From NCBI GenBank assembly GCA_037178855.1, contig JASJZC010000004.1, positions 6,634,001-6,698,000 of the forward strand: a DNA stretch of 64,000 nucleotides, read 5' to 3'. The notes beneath the pieces are model-generated. The model ran no database searches. It was not told where the DNA came from and saw only the letters and a program-made list of their open reading frames with translations. A program made the translations under genes and the position numbers. Positions 59,101-64,000 of this stretch are shown here, in pieces. Every line of letters begins with the position of its first letter. Positions within the stretch are counted from its first letter, which is position 1. The DNA comes from Oscheius sp. JU75. Taxonomy: Eukaryota > Nematoda > Chromadorea > Rhabditida > Rhabditidae.

Positions 59101-62100
59101 GTCACGGCAGTCAAGAAAGGTCGGTCGGTAAAGTTGGTGTTCTCCTGGACGGTCACTGCATACTCTCCACAGCGAAGTTGACTCTTCTTGACCACTTCCA
59201 TTTCAACGGTAGTCGTGTCCAGATGAACTCCGTCCGTCACTCCGACCTCCAGCTTGTATTGACTTTCTGTCAGCTTGCTCGCATTGTCCGCCACATACAA
59301 AATATCTCCAGTTGCCGGGTCGATTGAGAACAGATGTCCGAGTGGGTTGGTCTTCAAGAAATACTTCAGCTGTGTGGTAGAATCCATGTCAACTGCATGA
59401 ACTTTAGCTATTTTGACTTTAGGAATCAGAGGAAGAAGTATTTTCGTCTTGTAGGTAGACTGCTCGAACTTTGGAGGCTCGTCATTTTCATCTTGGACTG
59501 TCACAGTGACCTGAAACATGTTTTACTAAAATTTCATTGCCAATCAACTCACTAGAACTGGAACAGAAGACCTTGAAGGCTGTCCCATGTCACTGGCCTG
59601 GACGTAGAACGACCACTCTTTAAGCTTCTCGAAATCTAAAGGCTTCCTTGATCTGACAGCTCCAGAGACCAGATCCACGACGAAGTACGGGTCATCCTGA
59701 TTCAGAGCTCGATAGGCAACGAGAGCGTTTGGTCCGGAATCCTTGTCTGTAGCCGAGATGATTAATGGAGTATTGTCCAGTGTGACAACAGGTGATCCGG
59801 CAGCCATGTTTTCCTTGATGACGCCTCTGTAGACAGTTTTCTTAAATACGGGAATGTGCATGTTGACTTGAATCGGCTTGACGATAAATCTAGCAGTGTC
59901 CTTCTTTCCATTACTGGCTGTCGCAGTCACCGTGCACTCGAGGCTCTTGACACGTTCCCTCTTCAACCACTTGGCTAGACTGACAGCTCCGGTGATCGGA
60001 TGGATGGAGAAGAAAGGACAGGGAACTTCCAGTGAGAAACTGGCTCGCCCAGATGGCTCAGTTGGTAGAATTGCGATCACAGAGCCGACAGGTGTAGTCT
60101 CACGGATCGAGAAGTGGTAGACAGGACGAGTGAACCTCATTTGTTCATCTTCGCTCATCACGGTCTTGATTCTAACCACGGCGGTGTCCATCAAAGGATG
60201 CTTGCCTCCATCCATAGCCTTGACTGTGAGAATGAACTCAGGATAGTCTTGAGTCAGTTTCTTCGCCAATTTGAGGATTCCAGTTGACTCCAAGATAAAC
60301 ATTCCCTGCTCATTTCCGCTGACGATTGAGTAGCGAACGATTCCATTGATGCCAGAATCCGAATCCACAGCTCGAAGGACAGTTACAGTTGATCCGACAG
60401 GAGTTCGGAGTCCCAGACTCACGTCCATCTCCTTGTTGACAAATCTTGGAGCCACATCGTTGTCGTCAGTAAGGCTCACAGTCAGAGTCGACAAATTGAT
60501 AAGACTTCCTTGCCTAGCAGCCACTACCATTGAGATGTCTCGGGTAGATTCGAAGTCAGCCGTTTCCATCACGATGACGTTGCCAGTGCTTGGCTCAATC
60601 CGGAGCTTATCCTCGACAGAAGTATCTTCAAAAAAGAGCACGGAGTAAGTGATCGGTTTGTTGTTTGTTCCGTCCGGATTACTGGCCTTCACAGTGTAGA
60701 CTTGCGATCCGATTGGGCTCTTCTCACTGATCTGGGTACGATAATGCTTGGCGGAAAACTTGGGGCGTGAGACAGGAGATCTTGAAAGCTTCAGTGTGAT
60801 CTTCTTCTGGGCTTCGAGCTCTTGATCTGTCACCTTGATCAACAGAACAATTTCTGTCAGGTTTGAAGCCAGCTGATCAATCGGTTTGGCTAGAAGAAGA
60901 GCTCCATTGTCGGATCGAATCGCAAAGGTCTCGTTTACATTTCCCTCTGCTATGCTCCACCACAAAGTGTCCCCATCCTCGTCTCCGGCTTCGACCATGG
61001 CAACGGTGAGTCCAACTTGGTCAGCATCAGAAATGTGATAGACATCGTCATTGTTCCTGATCACCGGAGGTCTGTTGGGTCCAGTTCTGGCAGTTCTCGG
61101 GACGCCGGTCAGTACAACTCGGGTATCTGTTAGCTTGGCAGGAAGACCTCGATCTGTAGCTCTGACCAGGATCGGAAAGACCTCGTCTCCAGAAAGAGGC
61201 TCGGACACGTGAATGTAACCGTTCTCATCTACAGAAAAACGTGAGTCGCCGTCTGTCAAATTGTAGTAGATCTGTCCGTTCAGTCCAGAATCTGCGTCCG
61301 ATGCAAAGACCCTAAAGTTTCCTTTAGATAAATGTCTAGAACTGCTTACCTTATGAGTTTGCCAGTTACGCCCGCAGGTACACTGTAATGATGGATAGGC
61401 TGGGCAAAAACTGGAGCATTGTCATTTGTGTCCTCGACAGAGACTACGACGATGATGTCAGAGCAAAGCTGTGGATCCCCGTTGTCGCACACGGATACCC
61501 AGAGTTCGTGTTCTTTCTGAGTCTCACGGTCAAGTTTTCGAGTTCCGGACGTGGTTAAGTAGCCTAAAAACGATCGGATGATGTGAAAACCAATAATGTA
61601 CCTGAAGTGCTGTCAATCTTGAAGAAACTCTGTGGATCGCCCTTGGAAATCTTGTAGTTTAAGTTGGATCCTTCTTGTTCATCCGCGTCTGAGGCTTCAA
61701 GTTTGACTACTACTGTATTCTAAAAACTTAACTTAATTCAGTATACCAGTTGAAATTACCTGAGGAGAGTTCTCCTTGACCGATGTAAAATAGATCGGAC
61801 TGACAGGATACGGGCGATGGTCATTCTTGTCCAATACTTTGACAAAAACATGAAGTATGGATGTCAGTGGTTGGGGAGCCCTATCCGAAGCCTCAACTAT
61901 CAGCCAGTAACTCGACTTTTCTTCTCGATCCAAGGAGACGGATGTTCTGATGACCCCTGCAAAGATTCTCGGTTCTGGGTTGGTGGTCCCCGTGCGCGTT
62001 AATCTCGCATCCGGATCATCGTTAATATGAGTCAGTAGGGAAATGATGAATTAACTCAGAGCGCAACTGTCAATAGCGGCAAGAGATGAGGATTGCGAAG

Positions 62101-63976
62101 ACATGTGTTCAAAGAAAACTCTTTGTAACTAGGACTTGCCGATAGCTAATCGTGACTCTGTGTTGCTTTAGGTTACGTAACCAGAGAAAAAATGACTTCC
62201 GTCTTGAGTTATTTTAGAATGTTGTAGCCCTTAATCTGTTCGACACCACATACGAAGACGCGCGAGCAAGCGCCCTTCTTTTCTTTTCCGCCAAGTCGAT
62301 TCTTTTCAGCCAAGACGATACGGTCCTTCTCTAAGACCCCAGACTCCATAAATAAGACTCTGATTAGCAAGATATCAGCCAGCTGTGCTACCAGCTACGA
62401 CCCGAATGTGTCACGACAAACATCTTATGTATGAAAGAGAGCCGTTAATCCGCTAATTTGACTAACAACCCACCCTCAGGCCCATTTCCTCTTTGGTCCT
62501 CCCAATCCCTCGGGTTATAATTACGAGCAGGGTGGCCATCTGCTTCTCGAAATCCAGCAATGTTTGGGAGGGCCCGGGGACAGTCATTTTCGTAAATATT
62601 AGATGTTCATTCCAGGTAATTAGGGGCAGCCCCTCCTAGTCTGTGTACAGCTTTTGTTTGATCAGGCCAATTTGCAGCACAGCTGCTTTGGGTCACTCGA
62701 TATGGGTATCCGCACTGAGTGCGAGCCGATCCCGGCTGTCCCATACACTCTCAGCGGGATATATCTCAATTGAACGAGGAGACACACTGGTCCGGAATTC
62801 TCATAAAGCGCCCAATGATGGGGTGACAGCTGCATGCGCCGGGTCACGCACACGCAACTCGGAAAACCGTAACCGGGTCCCATTAAACAGATCTGAATAG
62901 ATGCAGAGTCAAGAGACATTTTCTCGAACATTCTGTCAATAAGCTAAACATTCTGTAAAAGACCAAATATGACATCTCATCCCCCAAAATCTGATAAAAT
63001 TGTCTTTCCCGTCTCTTGGCCAGCGGCCCCCTTTGAGCTCCCTCGAGGATGCCCCCTACTACTTGGTAGCAGCGTAATTCGTCCTACTCAACGCGAAACA
63101 ACTATGAATAAAGGGTCCCCGGAGACATTTCCCTGACCACTTCATTTTCCCTCCCAGACTAGGCACTAAATTTTGCGGAGCTGTCACTAACCGCTGGAAT
63201 CCAGAGAAAAAAGTCCCAAGCCGTCGCCGCCAACAATAGAGTAGACGACTTGTCCGTCCTTGTTGTCAGGGTCCAGGGCTGTGACTTTGAGGACTTCAGT
63301 TCCAGCTGGCATGTTTTCTGGAATGTTTCGTGATGAGCAAGGGGGAAAACGGACTAACCGTAGACACTGGCTTCCTGAGCGACGTCCTCGAACTCCGGCG
63401 GGTACAGGTTGACAGACATGTCTATCAGCTCGACGAGGAAGAAACAGTTGGTACTAAGGACGGTATCTCCATTGTCGGAAACCTGAAAAAACTTGATAAA
63501 AAAAATTGTATGGGTGGCTTACTCGTACCATTTCGGTGCAACCAAGCTTTTTTGGAAAAAATTTCTTAAGTGGATAGGTGTCACTCCCCCAATTTTCACA
63601 TTGCAGCTCTTGCTATTTCTCTCCCGGCGGCATTAGCCCTCCATTCAGTGTCTGACCCCGCTCAAATTCGGTCGCCGGCCATCCCTATTCAAATAATCAC
63701 AACATAACGCGGCGCCCGTCATCTTTTTTGTGCCCCGGCGAAAACTCTCACCTCAACAGACAAATTGTAGCTATTTCGGATCTTGTAGTCTAGTGGGTGG
63801 TCATGTGGCATGTTGAGAAAGATACAGCCGGTATGGTGGTCGATCCGGAAGGGTAGATGTTCATTGAGGTTGCGGAGTAGAGAGTAACGAACCCGACCAT
63901 TGGCACCGAGATCGGAATCAGTAGCAGAGACACAGCCGACAAGGGTTGTACTGGGAAAGTCTTCCGGGATCCGAAC
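50122..63976 (-). CDS. Fat-like giant cadherin (3' part, N terminus outside the window)
   Basis: The first exon seen starts at 63976 after an acceptor, so upstream exons lie beyond the window. I count about 25 extracellular cadherin repeats between 63976 and about 53300 from their linker motifs (for example VEDTNDNAPVF, VQDENDEPPKF, VLDVNDEMPEF, LNEVNDNAPVF); some linkers have lost the DxND calcium motif. Then come EGF-like repeats (53000-52830), one laminin G domain (about 52800-52270, with DGQWHRIRISRRGR), three or four more EGF repeats (52230-51620), a transmembrane segment VVIGVVIVLILICSLILILL (about 51470), and a cytoplasmic tail of about 330 residues with a proline run PPPLPPRG, ending IDDSEAEESL at 50122. 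One LamG between EGFs is typical of Fat-like rather than classical cadherins; nematodes have CDH-4 of this type. The family acts in planar polarity, tissue elongation and axon guidance. A 1.2-kb intron lies at about 61980-63190. Confidence 0.92.
50458..50558 (+). repeat. Composite dispersed element, copy D
   Basis: Motif 1 (CGTACTGTCTCGGCAC, 50458-50473) is followed by motif 2 (GCAGATCAAGGACTACAACT then TTGCAGAACA, about 50528-50557). Motif 2 shares 26 of 30 bases with copy A. The copy lies in an intron of the cytoplasmic-tail region of the Fat-like gene. Confidence 0.5.
57178..57256. repeat. Inverted repeat in an oversized Fat-like intron
   Basis: CGGCGGCGC (57178-57186) and GCGCCGCCG (57248-57256) are perfect 9-base complements separated by 61 bases. 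The intron (57132-57307, 176 bp) is about four times the usual size. Between the arms is a motif 1-like CCGACGATAGTCTACGG (57206-57222). Confidence 0.45.
61985..63188. other. Large intron of the Fat-like gene
   Basis: About 1.2 kb between two exons of cadherin repeats. No nested gene or RNA gene is recognisable on either strand. Confidence 0.4.
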
Positions 63977-64000
63977 CTAGAAGTAGGCATTACAAATATC

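Noticed and set aside
1..64000. CRISPR arrays, bacterial operons, riboswitches or replication origins
   Set aside because: The spliced gene structures and eukaryotic protein families show that this is animal nuclear DNA; no such features were seen.

Overview
The window is animal nuclear DNA, most likely from a nematode. The reasons are: very short spliceosomal introns (mostly about 35-50 bp) ending in TTTCAG/TTTTAG; TTTCCAG sites a few bases upstream of start codons, as at spliced-leader acceptors; a nematode-style globin; and a BTB gene of the kind expanded in nematodes. The genus cannot be told. All gene models were spliced by eye, using reading-frame continuity across GT..AG introns.

Layout: 1-3309 shows no gene. 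A globin gene (3310-4403, minus) is followed by about 5.4 kb without genes, apart from a 5'-truncated RTE-like retroposon with intact target-site duplications (7797-8430). Next come an arrestin-domain (ARRDC-type) gene (9797-11672, minus), a possible small secreted peptide (13226-13685, minus) and a KCTD-like BTB gene (14016-14564, plus). The KCTD-like gene converges, with only 30 bp between stop codons, on a 12-kb dynein heavy chain gene (14595-26598, minus). Then follow teneurin (26890-42563, minus; one intron holds a tRNA-Ser(CGA) on the opposite strand), a BTB protein with zinc-ribbon-like cysteine pairs (43216-44920, minus), a dead second RTE fragment (46013-46588), a CENP-B/Tc5-type DNA-binding protein (46728-49230, minus), and the 3' part of a Fat-like giant cadherin (50122 to beyond 64000, minus).

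Teneurin and the Fat-like cadherin are both large single-pass adhesion receptors with EGF repeats. No operon or pathway linking the neighbouring genes is evident.

Most notable points: (1) the dynein has an axonemal-type microtubule-binding stalk but has lost the ATP-binding signatures of AAA1, AAA3 and AAA4, keeping only an AAA2 P-loop; this is an apparently motor-dead axonemal relic in a lineage thought to lack motile cilia. (2) The globin has Tyr where the proximal heme His should be. (3) A degenerate composite repeat with two motifs is scattered in the longer introns and intergenic DNA. (4) A pair of double-hairpin elements 36 kb apart keeps both stems while the sequence between them differs.
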